A DNA stretch of 64,000 nt, taken from NCBI RefSeq assembly GCF_004342165.1, contig NZ_SMAL01000004.1, positions 172,682-236,681 of the forward strand, read 5' to 3'. Both the position numbers and the translations under genes were made by a program. The stretch's first letter is position 1. The number at the start of each line of letters is the position of its first letter. Below, in pieces: positions 46,518-55,218 of this stretch. The notes under the pieces are model-generated. The model searched no databases, was not told where the DNA came from, and saw only the letters and a list, made by a program, of their open reading frames with translations. This DNA comes from Natranaerovirga pectinivora (GTDB taxonomy: Bacteria > Bacillota > Clostridia > Lachnospirales > DSM-24629).

Positions 46518-47246
46518 TTATTCAGCAACTTCTTTTTTTTCTTCTTTAGTATCAGTTGTTTGTACACCTTGATTTGCTTCGATAACTGCATCAGCCATTT
46601 TTGCAACAATTAATTTTACTGCTCTAATAGCATCATCATTACCTGGAATTACATAATCTATTTCTTCAGGATCACAGTTAGTATCTACTATACCAACTAA
46701 TGGGATTCCTAAGTTATGAGCTTCTTGAATAGCAATTCTTTCTTTTCTTGGATCAACTATGAAAATAATATCAGGTATTTTTTTCATATCTTTAATACCA
46801 CCAAGATTTCTTTCAAGTTTATCCATTTCATGTTTTAATTGAATTACTTCTTTTTTTGGTAATAATTTGAATGTACCATCTTGTTCCATAGCTTCTAACT
46901 CTTTTAATCTTCTAATTCTACTTTTGATTGTATTAAAGTTAGTTAACATACCACCTAACCATCTTTGGTTAACATAGTACATGCCACAACGTTCAGCTTC
47001 AGATTTCATTGAGTCTTGAGCTTGTTTTTTTGTACCTACAAATAATACAGTACCACCAGCTGCTACAGCATCTTTAATTGCTTTGTATGCATCGTCTACT
47101 TTGTGTACAGTTTTTTGTAAGTCAATGATGTAAATACCATTTCTCTCAGTATAAATATACTCAGCCATTTTAGGATTCCATCTTCTTGTTTGGTGTCCAA
47201 AATGTACACCTGCTTCTAGTAATTGTTTCATTGATATAACGCTCAT
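46518..47246 (-). CDS. rpsB: 30S ribosomal protein S2
   Basis: S2 joins the 30S head-body junction late in assembly. The 242-residue protein has [22 protein letters not shown] at the N-terminus and [22 protein letters not shown] near residue 170, with an acidic tail. GGAGG precedes the ATG. It has its own promoter at 47348-47376 and a 95-base leader. Confidence 0.98.
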   Translation of the reverse strand: MSVISMKQLLEAGVHFGHQTRRWNPKMAEYIYTERNGIYIIDLQKTVHKVDDAYKAIKDAVAAGGTVLFVGTKKQAQDSMKSEAERCGMYYVNQRWLGGMLTNFNTIKSRIRRLKELEAMEQDGTFKLLPKKEVIQLKHEMDKLERNLGGIKDMKKIPDIIFIVDPRKERIAIQEAHNLGIPLVGIVDTNCDPEEIDYVIPGNDDAIRAVKLIVAKMADAVIEANQGVQTTDTKEEKKEVAE

Positions 47247-47341
47247 TTTTCTACCTCCATGGTTTTAATCTTCCGCATAATTCATCCCTTTAGAATACCT
47301 GTCGGCACCTTTCTAAAGATCCATATGCGTGTTTTTTCACG
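47247..47341 (-). promoter_or_regulatory. rpsB leader RNA
   Basis: The leader from about 47341 to the rpsB start holds CGTG-A6-CACG, then a perfect 8 bp stem CTTTAGAA/TTCTAAAG enclosing a smaller TGCC-GACA-GGTA hairpin. Ribosomal-protein autoregulation is known for rpsB in gamma-proteobacteria; whether this Firmicutes leader does the same is inference. Confidence 0.4.
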
Positions 47342-47347
47342 ATGGTA

Positions 47348-47376
47348 AGTATACCATACTCTCTATAACTTATCAA
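47348..47376 (-). promoter_or_regulatory. rpsB promoter (sigma-A)
   Basis: On the minus strand TTGATA (47371-47376) is 17 bases from TATACT (47348-47353). It separates the ribosomal genes from the flagellar operon upstream. Confidence 0.85.
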
Positions 47377-47460
47377 GATATTTTTTTAAAAAATTCAATA
47401 TCTAACAAATAACTTATTTAAAATACACAAGCTAACATAGATACCTAATCTAAAAGATGA

Positions 47461-47952
47461 TTATTTCGTTATCATTTCTAATATAGTGTCGTAATCTAAA
47501 TTAATATTTAACGGATACCTTCCAGCAACAATTTTCTTTGTTAGATTTTGTTGTATAATATACCAATGAAAATCTTCTGAGTCTTCAATGATTCCTTTTT
47601 CGAATAACAAGTTGCTAACTTCTTGAGATGTCATCCCATAATTAATTCGAACAATTACATCTTCCTCAATAATCTGATCATCTTCATTAATAATCGTTTC
47701 ATTAATATCATTATCATTGCTATCCGTTGGGAAAATCATACCTAAATTCTTAGCTTGTTCAATTATTTCATCATCTGTATAATTTCTAGAATTTTTCTCT
47801 AGAAATTCTCTTTGAGTTACCATTCCTAAATCCCTAGCTCTTAAAACAACTTCTTCATCACTTAGGGCGGTATTAGGTAGATTTGCAATTATAAGTATAG
47901 ATGATAAAACAAGACCAATACCTAAACCTCTTATATAATATTTAGTTTTAAT
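47461..47952 (-). CDS. Membrane-anchored MltG/YceG-like N-terminal domain protein, ATT start
   Basis: The ATG-initiated frame starts at 47823, but the same frame continues unbroken upstream to an ATT at 47952 that is preceded at seven bases by GAGGTG and overlaps the stop codon of the previous gene (ATTAA). This adds 43 residues beginning MKTKYYIRGLGIGLVLSSIL, a typical membrane anchor. The 163-residue product then has two SDEE-type repeats and ends with a region (INYGMTSQEVSNLLFEKGII...FHWYI...AGRYPL) like the N-terminal LysM-like part of endolytic transglycosylase MltG, without its catalytic domain. It may be a wall-binding partner in flagellar assembly. Confidence 0.8.
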   Translation of the reverse strand: MKTKYYIRGLGIGLVLSSILIIANLPNTALSDEEVVLRARDLGMVTQREFLEKNSRNYTDDEIIEQAKNLGMIFPTDSNDNDINETIINEDDQIIEEDVIVRINYGMTSQEVSNLLFEKGIIEDSEDFHWYIIQQNLTKKIVAGRYPLNINLDYDTILEMITK

Positions 47953-48520
47953 AGTCTTTCACCTCTTTAAACAAATCTAATACTAATTTCACTTCACCAA
48001 TACCAATACCTAGTGCTTTAGCTATTTCTTTTACATCTTTTCCTTCATTAAAAAGTTGTAGTACTACTTGATTATTGTTAGTTACACCCTGGGCCATAGT
48101 AACACTTTGATAGGTCATTTCTTTTTTTACTTCTGTAACTTCTTTCTTAATCTCTAATATTTTTTCTACAGGCTCTTTTAGATCGTCTACATTTAAATTC
48201 TTAAGATTAGGTGTTTGATTTACTTTTTTCTCTTTTTCATTTATTAATTGGTACATAAATAACAATTCTTTATGCTTTTTCTCTATTTCTTCTAAAACAA
48301 AATCTGAGTATTCATTAATAGCAAGTAATTTTTGTGTTGTCTCTTCCCTATTAATCTCACTGTTATGCTCACTTTCTTTTATTGTATCAAATACATCCGT
48401 ACTTTCATTCTGAACTTTATTCTTATTGCTATCCTTACTTTTAATAAAGAAGCTTATTGCTATAAGTATACAACCAAAAAAGAGCAAAAACATACTTATG
48501 AAATTTAAAGTGTTATTCAC
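47948..48520 (-). CDS. SwrB-like single-pass membrane protein (DUF6115 type)
   Basis: A 190-residue protein with one N-terminal membrane helix (about 5-27), a charged coiled-coil middle and a C-terminal helix-turn-helix-like end: QLFNEGKDVKEIAKALGIGIGEVKLVLDL. Position after sigD and before rpsB and architecture match B. subtilis SwrB, which activates flagellar export assembly. Sequence identity cannot be judged here. Its stop overlaps the ATT start of the next gene. Confidence 0.75.
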   Translation of the reverse strand: MNNTLNFISMFLLFFGCILIAISFFIKSKDSNKNKVQNESTDVFDTIKESEHNSEINREETTQKLLAINEYSDFVLEEIEKKHKELLFMYQLINEKEKKVNQTPNLKNLNVDDLKEPVEKILEIKKEVTEVKKEMTYQSVTMAQGVTNNNQVVLQLFNEGKDVKEIAKALGIGIGEVKLVLDLFKEVKDY

Positions 48521-48539
48521 GTTTTCACTCCTATACTAT

Positions 48540-48851
48540 CTATATTTTAATGTCAATGGTACTACCTAATTTATTATTATCTTCTATCTTTTTTGTATTC
48601 TTTTTCTTTTCTTTATTATTATTCTTGTTATAGCCATTACTACCTTTTTCCTTAGCATCGAAGGAGGGTTGATATTTCTCACTTTCATTTGACTCAATTA
48701 CTTTTTGATTGTTTTTCAAGGAATTTTTATTAGCCTCATTAATGTTATTATTTTGGTCAAGAATATATTTTTGATTCTCTAAGCTTTTTAGATTGGATAT
48801 TGGTTCAGTTCTTGGAATTAAAACTTGCATATCTAGAGGCCTAATAGACAT
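48540..48851 (-). CDS. Small flagellar-operon protein, unknown function
   Basis: A 103-residue Lys/Asn-rich protein beginning MSIRPLDMQVLIPRTEPIS and ending GSTIDIKI, with a probably disordered middle. The conserved ends with a variable middle are a pattern I associate with small proteins in clostridial fla/che operons, but no function is known. AAAGAGAG precedes the ATG. It lies 32 bases behind fapA and 19 before the SwrB-like gene. Confidence 0.75.
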   Translation of the reverse strand: MSIRPLDMQVLIPRTEPISNLKSLENQKYILDQNNNINEANKNSLKNNQKVIESNESEKYQPSFDAKEKGSNGYNKNNNKEKKKNTKKIEDNNKLGSTIDIKI

Positions 48852-48883
48852 ACATCATCATCTCTCTTTCCTAATAACTTAAC

Positions 48884-50497
48884 TTATACATAAGAAGCTA
48901 TTTTGATATCTGCACCGTCTTTATATAGTGAACAGTACTTCTGTTCTTCTCTAATAAAATATTTAACATTACCAATAGTAACTCTAACCCCTGGATAAAT
49001 AATATTCATTACTTTTATTCTACCTGCATTTTTGTTTTCTAATTCTTCCGAGAGTTCTTCAAATCTTCTATTACTTGTTTTCAATTTTCCTTCTAAGAAA
49101 ATTTTATTTCTAGTTGCATTTTGTAACATTTGGATTTTATCAGGCTCTAATGTACCATTCTTAATTTGTCGAGTTTTAAGAAGGTTTATAATTTGATCCA
49201 TTTTGTTCATTTCTTCTTTAATTTCTATTAATTCTTTATTAATTTGATTGTACTCATCAACAACTGATGGATCTATACCAACTGCAACATTAGTGATTGT
49301 TCCCATATGTGATCCTAGAATTTTAGTTCTAATTTCTACACCTGATCGAACTTCTCCACCAGTTACCATTCCTTTTTTACCTTCAACAATGATTTCGCCT
49401 TTTGCAGTAACATTACTATGTAGTATTGCATCGCTATGTATGTAGCCGCCTACTTTAACAGTAGAATTTTCAATAAATTTAGATATAAGATTGCCTTTAG
49501 CTTGTATAATGCCTTTTCCCATACCTTGCATACCACGTCTTAATATCACTTGGTTCTCACTAATAAGGGTTGCACCTTCAACAACACCATAAACTTCTAT
49601 GTCACCTTTTGCTTTAATAGTAAAGCCAGTTCTTACATTTCCTTTTATTATAACTGTACCATCAAATACAATATTTCCCGTAGAGCTATCCACATCTGCA
49701 GCCACTTCATAGCAATCATAAACCACGATTTTATCGTCTTCAACGATTACAAAACCATCTTTTTCAGCATATAAGTTTAATTTATCATCAGAAATTCTTA
49801 CATTTTTTCCGTATTTTAGAACCATTGGCTTTATTTTTTTAGGTTTTATTTCATTTCCTAATACATCTGTTCCAGTCTCACCTTCTTGTCCTGGAATAAG
49901 CTGTGCTAACAAATCATCCTTTTTAATATTATTAATAATATTTAAAGAATGAAAATCTACAGATCCATCTTCATTTACCATAGGCTTACCATCTAAATTC
50001 AATGAAAAAAAATAGTTAATTTCAGGTTGAATACCATCAATTACTTTTTTTCCTTTGGCAATAATATAATCTTTATAGTACTCTTTATTTTTTATAATTT
50101 GATTTATAAGCTCTATGTCAATACCAAATATAATATTTTTTTTATCTAACTCACTAATTAAAAAATCTCTAGTAATTTTTTCACCATTTCCGATTGGTGG
50201 AAAAAATCTTATAAACGCTTCTAATCTATCTTTAGAAATATTAATTTCAAAACTTTCATTAACATTACCTATAATACTCGTTGATATTTTAATTTCTTTT
50301 TCATCTTCAAGGTTTTTTACTGACTCTTTAATAATATCAGCATTATATTCTGTCAGCCCTTTGCTCTCAAGGGTTTTAAAAACTTTATTGATATCTATAT
50401 CACTGCCATTATCCTTTCTTGGAAAGAGCTTCAAGAAAGTACCTTCATTATCTTTTACTATAATTTCAAAATAAGCATCATAAATATCCATCCCCAT
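48884..50497 (-). CDS. fapA: FapA family protein (DUF342)
   Basis: A 537-residue flagellar-assembly-A-type protein. The N-terminal half has paired domains with KGKKVIDGIQPEINYFF; the middle is a right-handed beta-solenoid-like stretch of short repeats (FDGTVIIKGNVRTGFTIKAKGDIEVYG-like) around residues 250-370; a coiled coil (about 400-470) and a small C-terminal domain follow. The molecular role is unclear, linked to polar flagella or surface assembly elsewhere. It lies between sigD and the small genes of the operon. Confidence 0.88.
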   Translation of the reverse strand: MGMDIYDAYFEIIVKDNEGTFLKLFPRKDNGSDIDINKVFKTLESKGLTEYNADIIKESVKNLEDEKEIKISTSIIGNVNESFEINISKDRLEAFIRFFPPIGNGEKITRDFLISELDKKNIIFGIDIELINQIIKNKEYYKDYIIAKGKKVIDGIQPEINYFFSLNLDGKPMVNEDGSVDFHSLNIINNIKKDDLLAQLIPGQEGETGTDVLGNEIKPKKIKPMVLKYGKNVRISDDKLNLYAEKDGFVIVEDDKIVVYDCYEVAADVDSSTGNIVFDGTVIIKGNVRTGFTIKAKGDIEVYGVVEGATLISENQVILRRGMQGMGKGIIQAKGNLISKFIENSTVKVGGYIHSDAILHSNVTAKGEIIVEGKKGMVTGGEVRSGVEIRTKILGSHMGTITNVAVGIDPSVVDEYNQINKELIEIKEEMNKMDQIINLLKTRQIKNGTLEPDKIQMLQNATRNKIFLEGKLKTSNRRFEELSEELENKNAGRIKVMNIIYPGVRVTIGNVKYFIREEQKYCSLYKDGADIKIASYV

Positions 50498-50526
50498 ACA
50501 TCCTCCAAATCAAAGTTATGTCTGTA

Positions 50527-51294
50527 TTATAACATTATTATATCACTAAATTCACCTAATTTTAATCTCATCTTTTGTAGTGCTTTAGTATGAAGTTGGG
50601 AAATTCTAGATTCAGATACTTCCAAAATATAACTAATTTCTTTTAAAGTTAGCTCTTCAAAGTAATATAAAACAACAACTTTCTTTTCTTTTTCAGTTAA
50701 CCCTTCAATAGATTCTTTTAAAGCTTTTTGCAATTCTTCTTTTTGTATGATTTTATCTGGTTGGTCATAATGTAAATCTTTTTTTGACGAGGTTATATTG
50801 GATTCGTATCCTTGTTCAATAAATTCATCTAAAGAAACCATATTAAGCATTTTTGTTTTTCCTAACCAATCGTGATATTGGTCAACGGACAATTCTAATG
50901 CTTCTGCCATTTCTTCATCAGTTCCTTGCCTACCTAGTTTATTCTCTAATGTGTAGAATGCCTCATCTATTTTCTTTTGTTTCTGCCGTAGAGAGCGAGG
51001 TATCCAGTCCATTTTCCTAATTTGATCTATAATAGACCCTCTTATTCTCAAGCTGGCATATGTTTCAAATTTTACACCTTTTAAATAGTCAAACTTGTCA
51101 ATAGCATCAATCAAACCAAAAACACCATAACCTACCAAGTCTTCATATTCAACATTGTTACCTAAGTACATACTTAAGCGTCCTGCAACAAATTTAATTA
51201 AAGGTGCATATTCAATTATTAATTGATCTTTAATTTCTTTTGATTTTGTTTTTTTATATAATTCCCATAAATTATTTTTATTTACATCGTCCAT
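50527..51294 (-). CDS. sigD: Flagellar RNA polymerase sigma factor (SigD/FliA/WhiG family)
   Basis: A 255-residue sigma factor of the motility class. Region 2 has YEDLVGYGVFGLIDAIDKFD near residue 50 and the region 2.4 stretch SLRIRGSIIDQIRKMDWIPRSLRQK; region 4 ends with LTLKEISYILEVSESRISQLHTKAL. It drives late flagellar and chemotaxis genes. Position between cheD and fapA/rpsB matches Bacillus. Confidence 0.96.
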   Translation of the reverse strand: MDDVNKNNLWELYKKTKSKEIKDQLIIEYAPLIKFVAGRLSMYLGNNVEYEDLVGYGVFGLIDAIDKFDYLKGVKFETYASLRIRGSIIDQIRKMDWIPRSLRQKQKKIDEAFYTLENKLGRQGTDEEMAEALELSVDQYHDWLGKTKMLNMVSLDEFIEQGYESNITSSKKDLHYDQPDKIIQKEELQKALKESIEGLTEKEKKVVVLYYFEELTLKEISYILEVSESRISQLHTKALQKMRLKLGEFSDIIML

Positions 51295-51314
51295 AGACGC
51301 CTCCGAATAGAGTA

Positions 51315-51566
51315 TTATGCTTTATTCTCTTTATTATTTAGTTCATCAATAACTTCAGTATTATCTAATTTATTATTTAGCTTTTTATTCTTAATTATTC
51401 TTAATAAAGAGAGACGTGCTAATAATCCAATGAAATAGAAGATTATTAGAACGACTAACAATATCTGTAATGAATAATCCAAAGAATAATTATTAATAAT
51501 ACTTATAACACAAGTAATTAAGCCCCCTAATAGCATAATAAATACTTGAATTAGACGTAGTTTCAT
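51315..51566 (-). CDS. Small two-helix membrane protein between cheD and sigD
   Basis: An 83-residue protein with two hydrophobic segments (about 6-26 and 35-55) and a Lys/Asn-rich cytoplasmic tail. I recognise no family. The frame is open to a GTG at 51584 that overlaps the cheD stop, but GGGATG six bases upstream points to the ATG at 51566. Its only clue is being embedded between chemotaxis genes and sigD. Confidence 0.65.
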   Translation of the reverse strand: MKLRLIQVFIMLLGGLITCVISIINNYSLDYSLQILLVVLIIFYFIGLLARLSLLRIIKNKKLNNKLDNTEVIDELNNKENKA

Positions 51567-51583
51567 AATATCATCCCAAATCA

Positions 51584-52078
51584 CTATATTATTTTAGAAT
51601 CTTTTCCTATGGTTTTTATTAATAAGTCACCATTTTCAGAGTAAAACTCAATTGTACGACCATAATTAGCTCCTGTATCTTCCGATAAAATTTTAATGCC
51701 TAATTGGTTCAATATGCGCTTAGATGCTTCTACATTTCTCTCACCAATTCTCATTAAGTCATTTGTAGAGCTAAAGGCAAACATTTGAGCGCCTCCGGCA
51801 AGTTTTGCAACTAATCTATCCTTTTTGGCTCCCATATTTACCATTTCATTTATCAACACATCTATAGCTGTGTCTGCAAATTTTGCCTTATTATCATTAT
51901 TTCTAATTTGTGTACTATCTGGCAGCATTATATGAGCTAATCCAGATATTTTTTTTAATGGATCATAAAGTACTATCCCTACACAAGATCCTAATCCCAG
52001 CGTTGTTAAAATATTTGGTGCCATACAAGTTTTTAAATCAGCCATTCCAACCTTTATTGTTTCTGCCATATTAATCAA
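51584..52078 (-). CDS. cheD: Chemoreceptor glutamine deamidase CheD
   Basis: CheD deamidates receptor glutamines and binds CheC. The catalytic Cys and His are in LGLGSCVGIVLYD and LAHIMLPDS, with KLAGGAQMF and SEDTGANYGRTIEF downstream. 164 residues. The likely TTG start overlaps the cheC stop (TTGA) and has AGGA eight bases upstream; an ATG three codons later is the alternative. Confidence 0.95.
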   Translation of the reverse strand: MINMAETIKVGMADLKTCMAPNILTTLGLGSCVGIVLYDPLKKISGLAHIMLPDSTQIRNNDNKAKFADTAIDVLINEMVNMGAKKDRLVAKLAGGAQMFAFSSTNDLMRIGERNVEASKRILNQLGIKILSEDTGANYGRTIEFYSENGDLLIKTIGKDSKII

Positions 52079-52701
52079 CCCATTATTCCTAAAGTATTTA
52101 GTATAATATTGTATGACTCCATTTCTGGAATCAAAATAAAGTATCCTTTTACTTCTTCTTTTCCTTTGCCAAAGTCAGTTTGAATTAATAGAGCTTTATC
52201 ACCAACTTTACCAAATTCTATGGCTGGAACACTGAGTATAGCCCCTGCCATATCCATAGCCATGTATGGGACAGATGCGATTATTTTTAATTCAGTCAAG
52301 CTAGACAACGATGATAAATATGCGCCTGCAATAATATTACCTATTTCATTTAATGCAGATAAATCCATTTCTGTAAATTCAGTAAAATCATCTAAGTCTC
52401 TTCCCATAAGTAAGTTGACTAAATTATGGGCAGATGATTGTTGCAATACAAACATCATCATACCATTAATTTGACCTTCTACATTTAGTAATATCCCAAC
52501 AACAGGATTTTCAGCACCGCCAAGTATTTCAGATAAATCTTTAAACTCTAGAATATTTACTTTTGGTACTCCCATATCAATTTTTTTATTAATTAATTGA
52601 GAAAGTGCTGTTGTTGCGTTTCCAGCACCAATATTCCCAATTTCTTTTAACATATCAATATGTATTTCATTAAGCTCATTAAAATCCATCTTATCACTCA
52701 T
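52075..52701 (-). CDS. cheC: CheY-P phosphatase CheC
   Basis: CheC dephosphorylates CheY-P and is stimulated by CheD. Both active-site helices are present: LKEIGNIGAGNATTALS near residue 18 and LNEIGNIIAGAYLSSLS near 115. 208 residues, the usual size. It is coupled to cheD and 16 bases behind cheW. Confidence 0.96.
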   Translation of the reverse strand: MSDKMDFNELNEIHIDMLKEIGNIGAGNATTALSQLINKKIDMGVPKVNILEFKDLSEILGGAENPVVGILLNVEGQINGMMMFVLQQSSAHNLVNLLMGRDLDDFTEFTEMDLSALNEIGNIIAGAYLSSLSSLTELKIIASVPYMAMDMAGAILSVPAIEFGKVGDKALLIQTDFGKGKEEVKGYFILIPEMESYNIILNTLGIMG

Positions 52702-52717
52702 TAGAAAACTTCCTTTC

Positions 52718-53149
52718 CTAATTATTTATTATTGCATTAAGGTTTAATAATGATATTAATTCATCTCCTGATTTGCCAATTCCAGATAAAAAGTTAGCTT
52801 TTTCGCTACTAATGTCATAATTATTTTTTTCTATTAAGCTAGTATCCAATTGGACTACTTCTCTAACTTCATCAACTATTAATCCCATATCACCTTGTTC
52901 AAGCTTAACAATTATTATTCTTGTTTTATCTGTAAACTGATCTTGCTCTAGCTCAAATTTATTTCTTAGACTCATCACAGGAATAATTTCACCTCTAAGA
53001 TTAATTACCCCCTTCAAATAATCAGGTGCTTTAGGCACTCTTGTTATTCTTTGCATTCTAACAATATTTTGAACGTATTTAATATTTATTCCATATTGCT
53101 CATTATCAAATTTTATAATTATATATTGTTTGTTTGCTGATTTGCTCAT
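52718..53149 (-). CDS. cheW: Chemotaxis adaptor CheW
   Basis: CheW links CheA to the receptors. The 143-residue single domain has IKFDNEQYGINIKYVQNI and the core YLKGVINLRGEIIPVMSLRNKF, then IVDEVREVVQL. It lies 13 bases after cheA. Confidence 0.96.
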   Translation of the reverse strand: MSKSANKQYIIIKFDNEQYGINIKYVQNIVRMQRITRVPKAPDYLKGVINLRGEIIPVMSLRNKFELEQDQFTDKTRIIIVKLEQGDMGLIVDEVREVVQLDTSLIEKNNYDISSEKANFLSGIGKSGDELISLLNLNAIINN

Positions 53150-53162
53150 AAAAACACCCCCA

Positions 53163-55217
53163 TTATACTAAAGTATTTATATCTAATATTAAAGCTACTT
53201 CTCCGTCGCCAAGTATTGTTGCACCAGCAACCATTTTTATATTGCTTAAATACTTTCCTAATGATTTAATTACTATTTCTTGCTGTCCAATCAAGCTATC
53301 TACAACAAAACCAGCTTTTCTATCACCTTTATTTACAATTACAACCGTAATATGTTCTCTTTCTTCAAGATCAAGATTATCTACTTGTAACATGTTTCCT
53401 AATCTTACAAGTGGGATAACATTACCTCTTAAGTGAATAACCTCTTTAGATTGTACATATTTTATTTCATTGATTTTAATGTCTTCAATGGTTTGTATTG
53501 TATTCAAAGGTATTGCATATTTTTCATTACCTAAGTTAACCATTAAAGCTTGAATAATAGCTAAAGTTAATGGCAATCTTATGATAAATTTACTTCCTTT
53601 AGTTAATTCAGTTCTTACTTCAATATCTCCACCAAGGGCTTCGATTTTCGTTTTAACAACATCAAGTCCCACACCTCTACCTGAAACATCTGAAATTTGA
53701 TCAGCAGTAGAAAAACTTGGTTGGAACAATAGTTGAATCACTTCATTATCCGACATTCCTTGAGCTACTTCAGATGTAATTACACCATTAGCAAGGGCTT
53801 TTTTCTTAATCTTATCTACATTTATACCATTTCCATCGTCTTCTACTTCTATGACAACATTATTGCCATCTTGGTATGCTTTTAAATTAACAGTACCTGT
53901 TTCATTTTTACCAGCTTTTCTTCTTTCTTCTGGTATTTCTAGTCCATGATCAGCAGCATTTCTAAGTAAATGAACAAGTGGATCCCCAATTTCATCTATA
54001 ACTGTTCTATCTAATTCTGTATCTTCACCTGAAATATAAAGCTCTATACTTTTATTTAATTTTCTTGATAAATCTCTAATCATTCTTGGGAATCTATTAA
54101 ATACTCTTTCAATAGGTACCATTCGAACTTTCATAACAGCATCATGTAAATTGGTTGTAACTCTTTCTAAGTATTCAATGGATTCGTTAAAGTTTTGATT
54201 TTGATTGTCTAAATCTATTGTTTCTAGACCATTCTTAATAATGATAAGCTCACTAACTAAATTCATCAAATTATCTAGTCTCTCTATATCTACCCTAACC
54301 GTTCTATTGGTTTTAGGTTTGGTACTTTGTTGTCCTTTGTCAGATGGGCTTTCTTGCTCAAAATTAACATCTAATTCAGCCTGTACTGTTTCATTTGATT
54401 CAGTTGGGATTTGTCTTTCTTGCTCTCCAACAACTATTTCATCAATTAAAACTTCCCCAATCTCAGCTATGCTATTTATGTCATTTACTATTTTACTTTC
54501 GCTTTCACTAGATACTAAAAAAACGGAAAAATCATTATCAAAATTCTCATCCTCAATATCTTGTACAGATGGGTTTGATTTAATAACTTGTCCAAGTCCT
54601 TCAAGTGTTCTAAATATAATAAAGGCTCTTGCTGATTTTAGAATACAGGATTCCTGAATAAAAATTGTTAGTCCATAAACTTTATAGTCATCTTCATATG
54701 CTTTTAGAATTGCATTTTCTTCAAAATCTGTAATTCCTAACTTTTTATGTTTTCTTTTAGAATCACTTTCGTTAATTACAACTGTTTGTACTTCTTCTAC
54801 AGTATTACTTTCTTTCTCTACACTATTATTCGTTTCACCATCTAAAATCTTATTAAGTGCTATTATTATTTTTTCAGTATCTTTTTCACCTTCTGAGCCA
54901 GTATTAATAATTGTATCTAAATAACCTTCTAGAGCGTCTAGACATTGAAATAATACATCTAGTAAATTTGGTGTAACACTAATCTTTCCATTTCTAATCT
55001 CTGACAATACATTTTCCATATCATGGGTTAATTTTTGAGTTCCTTTATAACCCATAGTTGCCGCCATACCTTTTAATGTATGTGCTGCTCTAAATACCTC
55101 ATTAACAAGATTAATATTACTTGGTGTTTTCTCTAGTGCTAATAGTGATTCATTTAAATTTTGCAAATGTTCTCTTGATTCTTCAATAAATATTTCAAGA
55201 TATTGGCTTATATCCAT
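53163..55217 (-). CDS. cheA: Chemotaxis histidine kinase CheA
   Basis: A 684-residue kinase with standard order: P1/HPt with the phospho-acceptor His46 in FRAAHTLKGMAATMG, a linker and P2 domain (about 160-260), dimerisation domain, ATP-binding P4 with the N-box HLLRNAADHGLE and GRGVGLDVVKTKIEALGG, and a C-terminal CheW-like P5 domain. It phosphorylates CheY and CheB. It lies one base after cheB. Confidence 0.97.
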   Translation of the reverse strand: MDISQYLEIFIEESREHLQNLNESLLALEKTPSNINLVNEVFRAAHTLKGMAATMGYKGTQKLTHDMENVLSEIRNGKISVTPNLLDVLFQCLDALEGYLDTIINTGSEGEKDTEKIIIALNKILDGETNNSVEKESNTVEEVQTVVINESDSKRKHKKLGITDFEENAILKAYEDDYKVYGLTIFIQESCILKSARAFIIFRTLEGLGQVIKSNPSVQDIEDENFDNDFSVFLVSSESESKIVNDINSIAEIGEVLIDEIVVGEQERQIPTESNETVQAELDVNFEQESPSDKGQQSTKPKTNRTVRVDIERLDNLMNLVSELIIIKNGLETIDLDNQNQNFNESIEYLERVTTNLHDAVMKVRMVPIERVFNRFPRMIRDLSRKLNKSIELYISGEDTELDRTVIDEIGDPLVHLLRNAADHGLEIPEERRKAGKNETGTVNLKAYQDGNNVVIEVEDDGNGINVDKIKKKALANGVITSEVAQGMSDNEVIQLLFQPSFSTADQISDVSGRGVGLDVVKTKIEALGGDIEVRTELTKGSKFIIRLPLTLAIIQALMVNLGNEKYAIPLNTIQTIEDIKINEIKYVQSKEVIHLRGNVIPLVRLGNMLQVDNLDLEEREHITVVIVNKGDRKAGFVVDSLIGQQEIVIKSLGKYLSNIKMVAGATILGDGEVALILDINTLV

Positions 55218-55218
55218 T

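Noticed and set aside
54205..54657. Plus-strand 150-residue frame opposite cheA
   Set aside because: Low-complexity Ser/Leu antisense frame inside cheA; not a gene.
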